Part shown: positions 1 to 5,175 of the stretch, in pieces
Layout of the letters: each line of letters begins with the position of its first letter
How positions within the stretch are numbered: the stretch's first letter is position 1
Assembly (NCBI GenBank): GCA_946479225.1
Contig: CAMLFI010000230.1
Span: 1-5,175, forward strand
Source: an uncultured Mucilaginibacter sp.
GTDB taxonomy: Bacteria; Bacteroidota; Bacteroidia; Sphingobacteriales; Sphingobacteriaceae
DNA: 5,175 bases
Reading direction: 5' to 3'
Notes under the pieces: model-generated
The model's database searches: none
Seen by the model: the letters and a program-made list of their open reading frames with translations, nothing else
What the model was told of the DNA's origin: nothing
Translations under genes and position numbers: made by a program

Positions 1-1680
1 TACTCATTGCTTCCCGGTCAGGATAAGGTGTTCTCTGCTAACCTTCGTATAGGTACTATCAGCCTTTACGCCCAGGATGAGTATAACGTAAGCCCTAACT
101 TTAAATTCACTTACGGTTTACGCGCAGATAAATCTATCTACCTTGAAAATCCTGTTGAAAACCCTCAGTTAACTGCGCTGCAATTTCCTGATCCAAATTC
201 AAACACAGGCGCTTTAATGAGCTATAACTCGGGCGTGTGGCCAACATCAAACTGGATGCTTTCTCCACGCGTAGGTTTCCGTGCCAGCTTCCTTGACGAC
301 AAATCTTTAGTAGTACGTGGTGGTATGGGTATATTTAGCGGACGTGTTCCTTATGTATTCTTAACTAACATACCTTCAAATAGCGGTATGTATAACTTTG
401 GCGGTGTAGCTACTACATCTCAGCTTGCTAACATAAAATTAGTAAAAGACCCAAGCACTTATGCCAGCCTGTTCCCGCAATCAGCAGGTACAGCTTACCA
501 ATCTGCCAGCGTAGTGATTGACAAGAATTTTAAATTCCCTCAGGTATTCCGTGTAAACTTAGGTATTGATAAAAACCTGGGTAACGGTTACAGTGCAACT
601 ATTGAAGCGTTATACACCAAAGACATTAACGCTGTACGTATGCGCAACGTAAACTTGAAAAACCCAACCGGAACTATCCAGGAAGGCGAATACACACGTG
701 CGCGTTATGTAGGTACAGGTACTGCCACCACTGCAGCCGGCTTTACCAGCGTAGGTGTAACAACACAAGATCGTAACATCTATCCAAACAACCCGGCTCT
801 GTCTGTAATTGCGTTAGAAAACACTAACAAAGGCTACGCGGCCTCTTTAACTGCACAGTTAACTAAATCATTTGACAGCGGTTTCAACGCATCGGTAGCG
901 TATACTTACACTGTAGCTAAAGAAGCTTTTTCAACTGTAGGTACTACAGCAACTAACGTTTGGACCTCAACCCCTAACGTTGGCACTTCAAATGATGTAG
1001 AATTGGGTAACACAGCGTTTGTGGTTCCTCACCGTGTTATCGGTTCAGTATCGTATAAATTCAATTACCTTGATCATGGTGCAACCTCAATTGGTTTATT
1101 CTACCAGGGTTCGGCTCAGCTATCTACCAACGGTGGATATAGCTACACTATTCAGGGCGATTTGAACGGTGATGGTAACGCATCAACAGATTTGATGTAT
1201 ATCCCAAACAGGGCCAGCGAAATTACCTTCCTGCCTTATACAGCAACTGTTAATGGTGTAGCATATACCTATTCATCTCAACAACAATCTGCAGCGTTTG
1301 AGCAATTTGTAAACAATACACCTTACCTAAAAGAGCGCAGAGGTAAATATGCAGAAAGAAATGGTGCTTACTACCCATGGTATAACCGTATAGATGCTGA
1401 TATTAAACAAGAGTTCTATATCATGTCAGGCGGTATGAAACATACTTTACAGATCAGTGCTACCATCATCAACCTACCTAACTTGTTAAACAATACCTGG
1501 GGTATTCAAAAACAAGCTACTACCATGCAGCCTTTGGCGCTTGTTGGTGTTGATGCAAACGGTAACGCCGCTTATAACATGCGTCAGTTAAACGGATCGC
1601 TTATTAATACTCCGTTCCAAAATGTTAATACTACAGGTACAACCTGGAGTGCGTTATTAGGCGCGAGATATAGCTTCTAA
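1..1680 (+). CDS. Oar-like TonB-dependent outer-membrane receptor, C-terminal beta-barrel part (5' partial)
   Basis: The frame is open from the first base, giving 559 visible residues to a TAA stop. No real start is visible: the TTG at 7 is an internal Leu codon. The text reads as an outer-membrane beta-barrel, with alternating polar and aromatic strands such as the early ISLYAQDEY segment (about residues 20-28). SPRVGFRASF and RGGMGIFSGRVPYVF (about residues 86-120) resemble the conserved barrel blocks of the Oar family of large TonB-dependent receptors in Bacteroidota and myxobacteria. DLNGDGN at 387-393 resembles a calcium-binding loop and sits in a position often seen in this family. The protein ends in Arg-Tyr-Ser-Phe, and a C-terminal Phe is the usual beta-barrel assembly signal. 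Family members are commonly about 1,000 residues or more, so the signal peptide, carboxypeptidase-like N-terminal domain and plug should lie upstream. The transported substrate cannot be told. Family confidence is high, exact subfamily moderate. Confidence 0.88.
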   Translation, partial: YSLLPGQDKVFSANLRIGTISLYAQDEYNVSPNFKFTYGLRADKSIYLENPVENPQLTALQFPDPNSNTGALMSYNSGVWPTSNWMLSPRVGFRASFLDDKSLVVRGGMGIFSGRVPYVFLTNIPSNSGMYNFGGVATTSQLANIKLVKDPSTYASLFPQSAGTAYQSASVVIDKNFKFPQVFRVNLGIDKNLGNGYSATIEALYTKDINAVRMRNVNLKNPTGTIQEGEYTRARYVGTGTATTAAGFTSVGVTTQDRNIYPNNPALSVIALENTNKGYAASLTAQLTKSFDSGFNASVAYTYTVAKEAFSTVGTTATNVWTSTPNVGTSNDVELGNTAFVVPHRVIGSVSYKFNYLDHGATSIGLFYQGSAQLSTNGGYSYTIQGDLNGDGNASTDLMYIPNRASEITFLPYTATVNGVAYTYSSQQQSAAFEQFVNNTPYLKERRGKYAERNGAYYPWYNRIDADIKQEFYIMSGGMKHTLQISATIINLPNLLNNTWGIQKQATTMQPLALVGVDANGNAAYNMRQLNGSLINTPFQNVNTTGTTWSALLGARYSF

Positions 1681-1719
1681 TCATAAGTGTATAATTGTAA
1701 AACAATAAAAGAAACGAAA

Positions 1720-2274
1720 ATGAAAAAATATATAACCATCGTTTTTATGGCACTCATGACATCAGTGATGTTCTCGTGCAAAAAAGATGCTGACGTTGCC
1801 GGAACCGAAGCAAAGCTTCCTGCAATTCAATTGAGCAGCCTTGGGTACAACCAACTTAGTCCGTTTACCATTGCAGCTGTTAGCGCTACCCCTACAACAC
1901 CGGCTACTGTAGCTACTATTTTGCAGGTTTATTTTGGTGCTACTACTACTAACAAAAACCCGGGAAAATTCACACTGGAGTTTTTTGAGGGCACGTCTAT
2001 TTCAGGAACAGCTGTACCCGTAAAAACGGTAACTTTCAGCACGTGGAATGGTAAAGATGACACCTCTGTAGGTACTACTACCAACCATACTATAACTTAC
2101 ACTTTACAGCCTACTACTTACCAAAACACCAAGGTTTATGGTGGTAATATGCTGATAAAGTTAGGGCTGCTTGGTTTAACCGCAGGCAAAACCTATTCGG
2201 TTAGAGCTACTGCTTACACTGATGATGGTAAAACATCTGTATTGTCTCAAACTTCATTCTTTAAAACTATCTAA
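1720..2274 (+). CDS. Threonine-rich outer-membrane lipoprotein with FN3-like C-terminus, function unknown
   Basis: The product has 184 residues. I chose the ATG at 1720 over the in-frame GTG at 1687 because it begins a clean lipoprotein signal peptide: Lys2-Lys3, a hydrophobic stretch at 4-19, then Met-Phe-Ser-Cys with Cys20 as the likely lipidated residue. The GTG start would put eleven polar residues in front. Cys20 is followed by KKDAD, close to the Lys-Asp/Glu-rich lipoprotein export signals described in Bacteroidota, so surface exposure is plausible (inference). The mature part looks all-beta. Its end, LTAGKTYSVRATAYTDDGK (about 148-166), resembles the last strands of a fibronectin type III-like fold. 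Threonine makes up 35 of 184 residues, which is unusually high. It starts 39 bases after the receptor stop with no terminator between, so co-transcription is likely. It is not a SusD-like protein: too short and without that helical fold. No specific function is recognised. Confidence 0.83.
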   Translation: MKKYITIVFMALMTSVMFSCKKDADVAGTEAKLPAIQLSSLGYNQLSPFTIAAVSATPTTPATVATILQVYFGATTTNKNPGKFTLEFFEGTSISGTAVPVKTVTFSTWNGKDDTSVGTTTNHTITYTLQPTTYQNTKVYGGNMLIKLGLLGLTAGKTYSVRATAYTDDGKTSVLSQTSFFKTI

Positions 2275-2296
2275 GGTTTAAGGAAAGAATAAAATA

Positions 2297-2334
2297 AAAA
2301 CCCCCGGTGCAAGGCGCATCGGGGGTTTTGTTTT
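2297..2334 (+). terminator. Rho-independent terminator, probably bidirectional
   Basis: A 14-pair stem joins 2297-2310 (AAAACCCCCGGTGC) with 2316-2329 (GCATCGGGGGTTTT). It has one G-T wobble, a 5-base loop (AAGGC) and a T-rich tail running to 2334. It starts 23 bases after the lipoprotein stop and so ends the receptor-lipoprotein unit. The bases before the stem are A-rich (2287-2300), which gives a U-rich tail on the other strand, so it could also stop read-through from the convergent purM gene. Confidence 0.92.
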
Positions 2335-2390
2335 ATAGGTTTACTGTTGCAAACTATATATCATGATCATCATAGCATAACTTCGTTACT

Positions 2391-2407
2391 TTCAGTTAAT
2401 TACTGAA
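2391..2407. repeat. Short inverted repeat (6-bp stem, 5-base loop)
   Basis: TTCAGT at 2391-2396 pairs with ACTGAA at 2402-2407 around the loop TAATT. One further T-A pair (2390/2408) can extend it. An A-run follows on the plus strand, so on the minus strand the T-run comes before the hairpin rather than after it. It therefore does not have the layout of a terminator on either strand, and its role is unknown. Confidence 0.5.
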
Positions 2408-2413
2408 AAAAAC

Positions 2414-2443
2414 GTGAAGATAATATTATCAAATGTGAAGATA
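2414..2443. repeat. Perfect 12-bp palindrome with GTGAAGATA direct repeats
   Basis: GATAATATTATC at 2419-2430 is its own reverse complement. The 9-base word GTGAAGATA occurs at 2414-2422, overlapping the palindrome's left edge, and again at 2435-2443. The two copies are 21 bases apart, close to two helical turns. This layout could bind a dimeric regulator, but no promoter is seen beside it and chance in AT-rich DNA is possible. Confidence 0.5.
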
Positions 2444-2459
2444 TTGGTGTTGCAAAGTG

Positions 2460-2513
2460 TTGCACGTTTAAACATTTAATATCCTTAAGATATTAATAAT
2501 CAGATACGTGCAA
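2460..2513. repeat. Nested, near-concentric inverted repeats
   Basis: The outer arms TTGCACGT (2460-2467) and ACGTGCAA (2506-2513) are perfect inverses. Inside them TTAATATC (2476-2483) and GATATTAA (2489-2496) form a second perfect 8-bp stem with loop CTTAA. The centres differ by half a base (2486 and 2486.5), so the whole 54-base element can fold as one hairpin with an 8/9-base internal loop. No T-run follows directly on the plus strand. The right arm overlaps the start of the A-run at 2512-2517 that serves as the U-tract of the purM terminator. Confidence 0.55.
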
Positions 2514-2552
2514 AAAAGAGTGTTGCAAGTGTTGTATATATTTCTGCAACAC
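2511..2552 (-). terminator. Probable purM rho-independent terminator
   Basis: Read on the minus strand, about 31 bases after the purM stop, GTGTTGCA (2552-2545) can pair perfectly with TGCAACAC (2527-2520). The loop is 17 bases, and a U-tract follows from the A-run at 2512-2517. The stem is 8 bp, and an alternative 6-bp pairing using the copy at 2529-2534 competes with it. The loop is long for a classic terminator, so confidence is moderate. The strong bidirectional hairpin near 2300 would act as a backstop. Confidence 0.5.
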
Positions 2553-2583
2553 CACCTTAACGGTTAATAAAGTAGGTGTAACC

Positions 2584-3765
2584 TTAATTGTAAACAAACT
2601 CCCCAAACTCAGATGTAACCGTTACCTGCTTTTTATCCGCAGCCTCAACGCGACCGATGATCTGCGCGTCGATACCAAAGCTTTTTGATATAGCGATCAG
2701 GTCATCAGCAATATCTGCAGAAACGTAAAGTTCCATACGGTGGCCCATATTAAACACCTTGTACATTTCCTGCCAGCTGGTTTGTGATTCTTCCTGTATC
2801 AGCTTAAACAACGGCGGGATAGGGAAGAGGTTATCTTTTACAATATGCAACCCCTCAACAAAATGAAGCACCTTGGTTTGCGCGCCGCCGCTGCAATGCA
2901 CCACGCCATGTATCTGGCTGCGGTATCCGTCAAGTATCTGTTTTATAACCGGTGCGTAGGTGCGGGTAGGAGACAGAACCAGTTTACCCGCCGTAATGGT
3001 TTGCCCGTTGCCAATATATATCAGGTCTGTAAGTTGTTTACTGCCTGAGAAGATCAGATCATACGGCACTGCCGGATCATAAGCTTCAGGGTATTTATTG
3101 GCGATGCTCTTATTAAACACATCATGGCGTGCAGAGGTCAGTCCGTTCGAGCCCATGCCGCCATTATATTCTTTTTCGTAATTAGCTTGCCCATACGATG
3201 CCATCCCCACAATAACATCACCCGCCTGAATGGTGTGGTTGCTGATCACCTCGCTGCGTTTCATGCGGCAGGTTACAGTCGAGTCTACTATTATAGTACG
3301 CACCAGGTCGCCCACATCAGCGGTTTCGCCGCCTGTTGAGTAAATACCAATTCCCGCTTCGCGCAGTTCAGTTAGTATTTCTTCGGTGCCGTTAATTATA
3401 GCGGCTATAACCTCGCCCGGAATCAGATTTTTGTTTCTGCCGATGGTGGATGATAGTAAGATGTTATCGATAGCGCCCACACAAAGCAGGTCGTCAAGGT
3501 TCATTATTATAGCATCCTGCGCAATGCCTCTCCAAACAGAAATGTCGCCGGTTTCGCGCCAGTAGGTGTACGCTAATGATGATTTTGTTCCCGCGCCATC
3601 GGCATGCATAATATTGCAAAACTGCTCATCGCCGGTTAAAATGTCCGGTACAATTTTGCAAAACGCCTGCGGATACAGGCCCTTATCAATGTTTTTTATA
3701 GCGTTGTGTACATCATCCTTAGAGGCCGAGACGCCCCTTTGATCATATCTTTGCGAAGAAGTCAT
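2584..3765 (-). CDS. purM: Phosphoribosylformylglycinamidine cyclo-ligase (AIR synthase)
   Basis: PurM converts FGAM to aminoimidazole ribonucleotide using ATP, a middle step of cytoplasmic de novo purine synthesis. The product has 393 residues from the ATG at 3765. A TTG two codons upstream (3771) is also possible but less likely. Family blocks appear in order: HADGAGTKS at 54-62 (the DGxGTK nucleotide/phosphate region), QDAIIMNLDDLLCVGA at 83-98, GGETAD at 145-150, GDVIVGMASYG at 182-192, SNG at 206-208, LSPTRTY at 264-270, HCSGG at 290-294 and FNMGHRME at 338-345. It is longer than the roughly 345-residue E. coli enzyme. Part of the extra length is an insert before SNG (about 193-205), and more lies in 214-250. 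I recall this longer form as usual for Bacteroidota. It stands alone, with no other pur gene in the window. It is convergent with the lipoprotein gene and divergent from the ClC gene. No frameshift or missing block is seen. Confidence 0.93.
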   Translation of the reverse strand: MTSSQRYDQRGVSASKDDVHNAIKNIDKGLYPQAFCKIVPDILTGDEQFCNIMHADGAGTKSSLAYTYWRETGDISVWRGIAQDAIIMNLDDLLCVGAIDNILLSSTIGRNKNLIPGEVIAAIINGTEEILTELREAGIGIYSTGGETADVGDLVRTIIVDSTVTCRMKRSEVISNHTIQAGDVIVGMASYGQANYEKEYNGGMGSNGLTSARHDVFNKSIANKYPEAYDPAVPYDLIFSGSKQLTDLIYIGNGQTITAGKLVLSPTRTYAPVIKQILDGYRSQIHGVVHCSGGAQTKVLHFVEGLHIVKDNLFPIPPLFKLIQEESQTSWQEMYKVFNMGHRMELYVSADIADDLIAISKSFGIDAQIIGRVEAADKKQVTVTSEFGEFVYN

Positions 3766-3768
3766 GGG

Positions 3769-3776
3769 CAAATATA
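3769..3776 (-). promoter_or_regulatory. Candidate -7 box (TAnnTTTG) abutting the purM start
   Basis: On the minus strand TATATTTG ends only three bases before the purM ATG. It fits the Bacteroidota -7 consensus TAnnTTTG. If used, transcription would begin about at the start codon, giving a leaderless message. The nearest upstream TTTG on this strand (3804-3801) is 24 bases away, slightly too far for the usual -33 element, so support is partial. Confidence 0.4.
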
Positions 3777-3790
3777 CTGCTTAAAACTAG

Positions 3791-3818
3791 TTTGCACAGC
3801 CAAAAATACTTAGTTTTG
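3791..3818 (+). promoter_or_regulatory. Candidate promoter of the ClC gene
   Basis: TTTG at 3791-3794 and TAGTTTTG at 3811-3818 match the Bacteroidota -33 and -7 elements. They are separated by 16 bases, about one shorter than the usual range. The -7 box ends eight bases before the ATG at 3827, so the leader would be only about four bases. It overlaps the minus-strand purM box at 3801-3808, so the two genes probably share and compete for this 61-base region. Confidence 0.45.
3801..3808 (-). promoter_or_regulatory. Alternative -7 box (TAnnTTTG) for purM
   Basis: On the minus strand TATTTTTG also fits TAnnTTTG. It would give a purM leader of about 30 bases, a more ordinary layout than the box next to the start codon. 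No convincing TTTG -33 element is seen upstream of it within the first codons of the divergent gene. Which of the two boxes is used cannot be decided from sequence. Confidence 0.35.
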
Positions 3819-3826
3819 CAATTCCT

Positions 3827-5175
3827 ATGGTTCTTCCCGTCATTGTTAAGAAAAGCAGCGCTGTTGTTAGAGGGCATTTAAAAGCCGCGTACGATAGAGT
3901 AAACAACAGGCAATTTAAAAGAAACTTACTGCAGGCCATCCCATTTTGGATAGCATCAGTAATAATCGGCTTGATAGCGGTCGTATATGCAAAATTGTTT
4001 CTATTAGCCGAAGGCGTAACCCACTTCATATTTAAGTATAATGCCTGGCTGATATTCATTTTAACACCGGTCTGTTTTGTAGTGGCTTGGTGGCTGGTAA
4101 AAAAATACGCTCCTTACGCACGTGGCAGCGGTATACCACAGGTGGCTGCAGCGCTTGAAATAACCAACCCAAACAATGAAAAAACTGTTGACAAGCTGCT
4201 AAGCGTTCGCATAATAATTGTCAAGGTTTTTTCAAGCCTGATAATGGCCGTGGGCGGCGCGGCCATAGGTCGCGAAGGGCCAACCATACAAATAGCTGCT
4301 ACCGTTTTCCGCAAGGTAAATGACGTTTTACCTGCCTGGTGGCCAAAAATTGCCAAAAGCAATGTTATAGTAGCCGGTGCCGCTGCAGGTTTAGCTGCCG
4401 CATTCAATACGCCGCTCGGTGGGATAGTTTTTGCTATTGAAGAACTTACTAAAACGCACTTCAGTTATTTTAAAACCGCCATATTCTCATCCGTTATTAT
4501 TGCCGGTTTAACCGCGCAGGGAATGGTAGGCCCCTATCTTTATTTAGGTTATCCAAAAATTGGCGACTTGTCTGCACTGGTTTTTGTGGTTGTTATTTTA
4601 GTTGCTATACTCACGGGTTTAGCCGGGAGTGTTATGGGAAAAATTATACTTGGGCTATTTAAATGGAAAAAGAGGTTAAAGTTTAACTATCAACTGGCTT
4701 TATACGCGGCGGTATGCGCTGTAATTTTTGCCGGTCTGGCTTTTTTTATTGATGCCGGTATATTGGGGTCGGGAAAAGATCTTATGGTGCGTACGTTGTT
4801 TGAAAGTGATAAGCATGTAACGTGGTATACACCCTTGCTCCGAATTATTGGTCCTGTTCTTTCGTTTACCGCAGGTGGGGCAGGAGGTATCTTCGCGCCG
4901 GCCCTGAGCGCGGGTGCGGGCATTGGCGCTCAGGTATCCGGCTGGTTCAGTTTAGGTGAATCTGACACCAATATGCTAGTGCTTGCCGGTATGGTAGGCT
5001 TTCTTACCGGTATAACCCGTTCACCTTTTACTTCGGCCATACTGGTGCTTGAGATGACCGACAGGCACAACGTGATCTTCCATTTGATATTGGCGGGCAT
5101 GGTGGCAAGCCTTGCTGCATTGCTGGTAGATAAGCATTCGTTTTATGATCATATGAAAAACCAATATATCCGTGA
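3827..5175 (+). CDS. ClC-family chloride channel / H+-Cl- antiporter (3' partial)
   Basis: The frame runs 449 codons plus two bases to the window edge without a stop. The ATG at 3827 is the first usable start after an in-frame TAG at 3788-3790. All ClC signatures are present. GSGIP is at 100-104, where Ser101 is the chloride-coordinating Ser that favours chloride over nitrate. GREGP is at 148-152, with Glu150 as the external gating Glu. IEE is at 204-206, where Glu206 matches the internal proton Glu203 of E. coli ClcA. GIFAP is at 354-358, and Tyr440 matches the central Tyr445. Holding both glutamates points to a proton-coupled antiporter rather than a passive channel (inference). Hydrophobic segments fill the protein from about residue 34 (for example 34-60, 74-91, 180-204, 246-275, 287-308, 420-437). 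The transporter domain is nearly complete. Many Bacteroidota ClC proteins carry C-terminal CBS domains, but whether this one does lies outside the window. There is no functional link to purM. Confidence 0.93.
   Translation, partial: MVLPVIVKKSSAVVRGHLKAAYDRVNNRQFKRNLLQAIPFWIASVIIGLIAVVYAKLFLLAEGVTHFIFKYNAWLIFILTPVCFVVAWWLVKKYAPYARGSGIPQVAAALEITNPNNEKTVDKLLSVRIIIVKVFSSLIMAVGGAAIGREGPTIQIAATVFRKVNDVLPAWWPKIAKSNVIVAGAAAGLAAAFNTPLGGIVFAIEELTKTHFSYFKTAIFSSVIIAGLTAQGMVGPYLYLGYPKIGDLSALVFVVVILVAILTGLAGSVMGKIILGLFKWKKRLKFNYQLALYAAVCAVIFAGLAFFIDAGILGSGKDLMVRTLFESDKHVTWYTPLLRIIGPVLSFTAGGAGGIFAPALSAGAGIGAQVSGWFSLGESDTNMLVLAGMVGFLTGITRSPFTSAILVLEMTDRHNVIFHLILAGMVASLAALLVDKHSFYDHMKNQYIR

Larger units (their letters stand above)
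2447..2552. repeat. Cluster of GTGTTGCA motifs, direct and inverted
   Basis: The octamer GTGTTGCA occurs at 2447-2454, 2457-2464 and 2520-2527. A one-mismatch copy (GTGTTGTA) lies at 2529-2536, and the exact inverse TGCAACAC is at 2545-2552. The 7-mer TGTTGCA also appears at 2345-2351. The copies in each direct pair are 10 or 9 bases apart, about one helical turn. The inverted copy with the one at 2520-2527 forms the stem of a probable minus-strand terminator; the other copies are not explained by it. Confidence 0.65.
2335..2583. other. AT-rich convergent intergenic spacer, no gene seen
   Basis: This 249-base spacer lies between the tails of two convergent genes. I see no credible open reading frame, tRNA or rRNA in it, and no TAnnTTTG promoter box on either strand. 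It is dense in short symmetric and repeated elements, listed separately: a hairpin at 2391-2407, a palindrome with flanking direct repeats at 2414-2443, a nested inverted repeat at 2460-2513 and a family of GTGTTGCA motifs at 2447-2552. Part of this is accounted for by a probable purM terminator. Confidence 0.7.

Noticed and set aside
7..9. TTG at 7 as start of the receptor gene
   Set aside because: The frame is open to the window edge and the text there is already barrel sequence; a receptor without signal peptide and plug would not work, so this is an internal Leu codon.
1687..1719. GTG at 1687 as start of the lipoprotein
   Set aside because: It would place eleven polar residues ahead of a complete lipoprotein signal peptide; the ATG at 1720 gives the normal Lys-Lys then hydrophobic layout.
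938..2080. Shared word TGTAGGTACTAC in the receptor and lipoprotein genes
   Set aside because: Both encode Val-Gly-Thr-Thr with the same preferred codons; the match does not extend, so common codon use explains it better than a mobile repeat.
2391..2407. Hairpin at 2391-2407 as a terminator
   Set aside because: The plus strand has A, not T, after the stem, and on the minus strand the T-run comes before the stem, so the layout is wrong for both strands.
2335..2583. Small RNA or CRISPR-like array in the convergent spacer
   Set aside because: No promoter box is visible on either strand, and the repeated words are only 8 bases at irregular spacing, without the regular repeat-spacer pattern of a CRISPR.
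2845..3339. Plus-strand open frames at 2845-3048 and 3124-3339
   Set aside because: They lie wholly antisense to purM, whose protein is conserved along this stretch, and their translations look like shadow peptides rich in Ala, His and Arg with no domain.
3787..4923. Minus-strand open frames at 3787-4059, 4114-4407 and 4690-4923
   Set aside because: They are antisense to the ClC gene, which has all its family motifs in the plus frame. They have low-complexity Ala/Pro/Thr translations and no recognisable family.

Overview
The window looks like chromosomal DNA from a Bacteroidota bacterium, most likely a Sphingobacteriaceae member of the Mucilaginibacter/Pedobacter type. Four things point there: an Oar-like TonB-dependent outer-membrane receptor, a lipoprotein with a Cys-Lys-Lys-Asp start of mature protein, start codons without clear Shine-Dalgarno sequences, and TAnnTTTG promoter boxes. 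The genus is an inference from protein style, not a search result.

Layout. Positions 1-1680 (+) hold the C-terminal half of an Oar-family TonB-dependent receptor whose N-terminus lies outside the window. After a 39-base gap comes a 184-residue threonine-rich lipoprotein (1720-2274, +), probably on the same transcript. A strong hairpin terminator at 2297-2334 ends that unit. The AT-rich convergent spacer 2335-2583 has no gene but is unusually full of small repeats and dyads: a GTGTTGCA motif cluster, a nested near-concentric inverted repeat and a 12-base palindrome. It also holds a plausible terminator for the opposite strand. On the minus strand, 2584-3765 encodes PurM (AIR synthase) of de novo purine synthesis. 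Divergent from it after 61 bases is a ClC-family chloride channel or H+/Cl- antiporter (3827 to the window end, +). Its reading frame stays open to the last base, and its final codons and any C-terminal CBS domains are cut off.

How the genes relate. The receptor and lipoprotein plausibly work together at the outer membrane. PurM (cytoplasmic nucleotide synthesis) and the ClC protein (inner-membrane anion transport) have no obvious functional link to them or to each other; they share only a compact divergent promoter region. I see no RNA gene, CRISPR array, insertion sequence or defence system. The content is mostly ordinary housekeeping and envelope genes, and the spacer 2335-2583 and the divergent promoter region are the parts most worth a second look.
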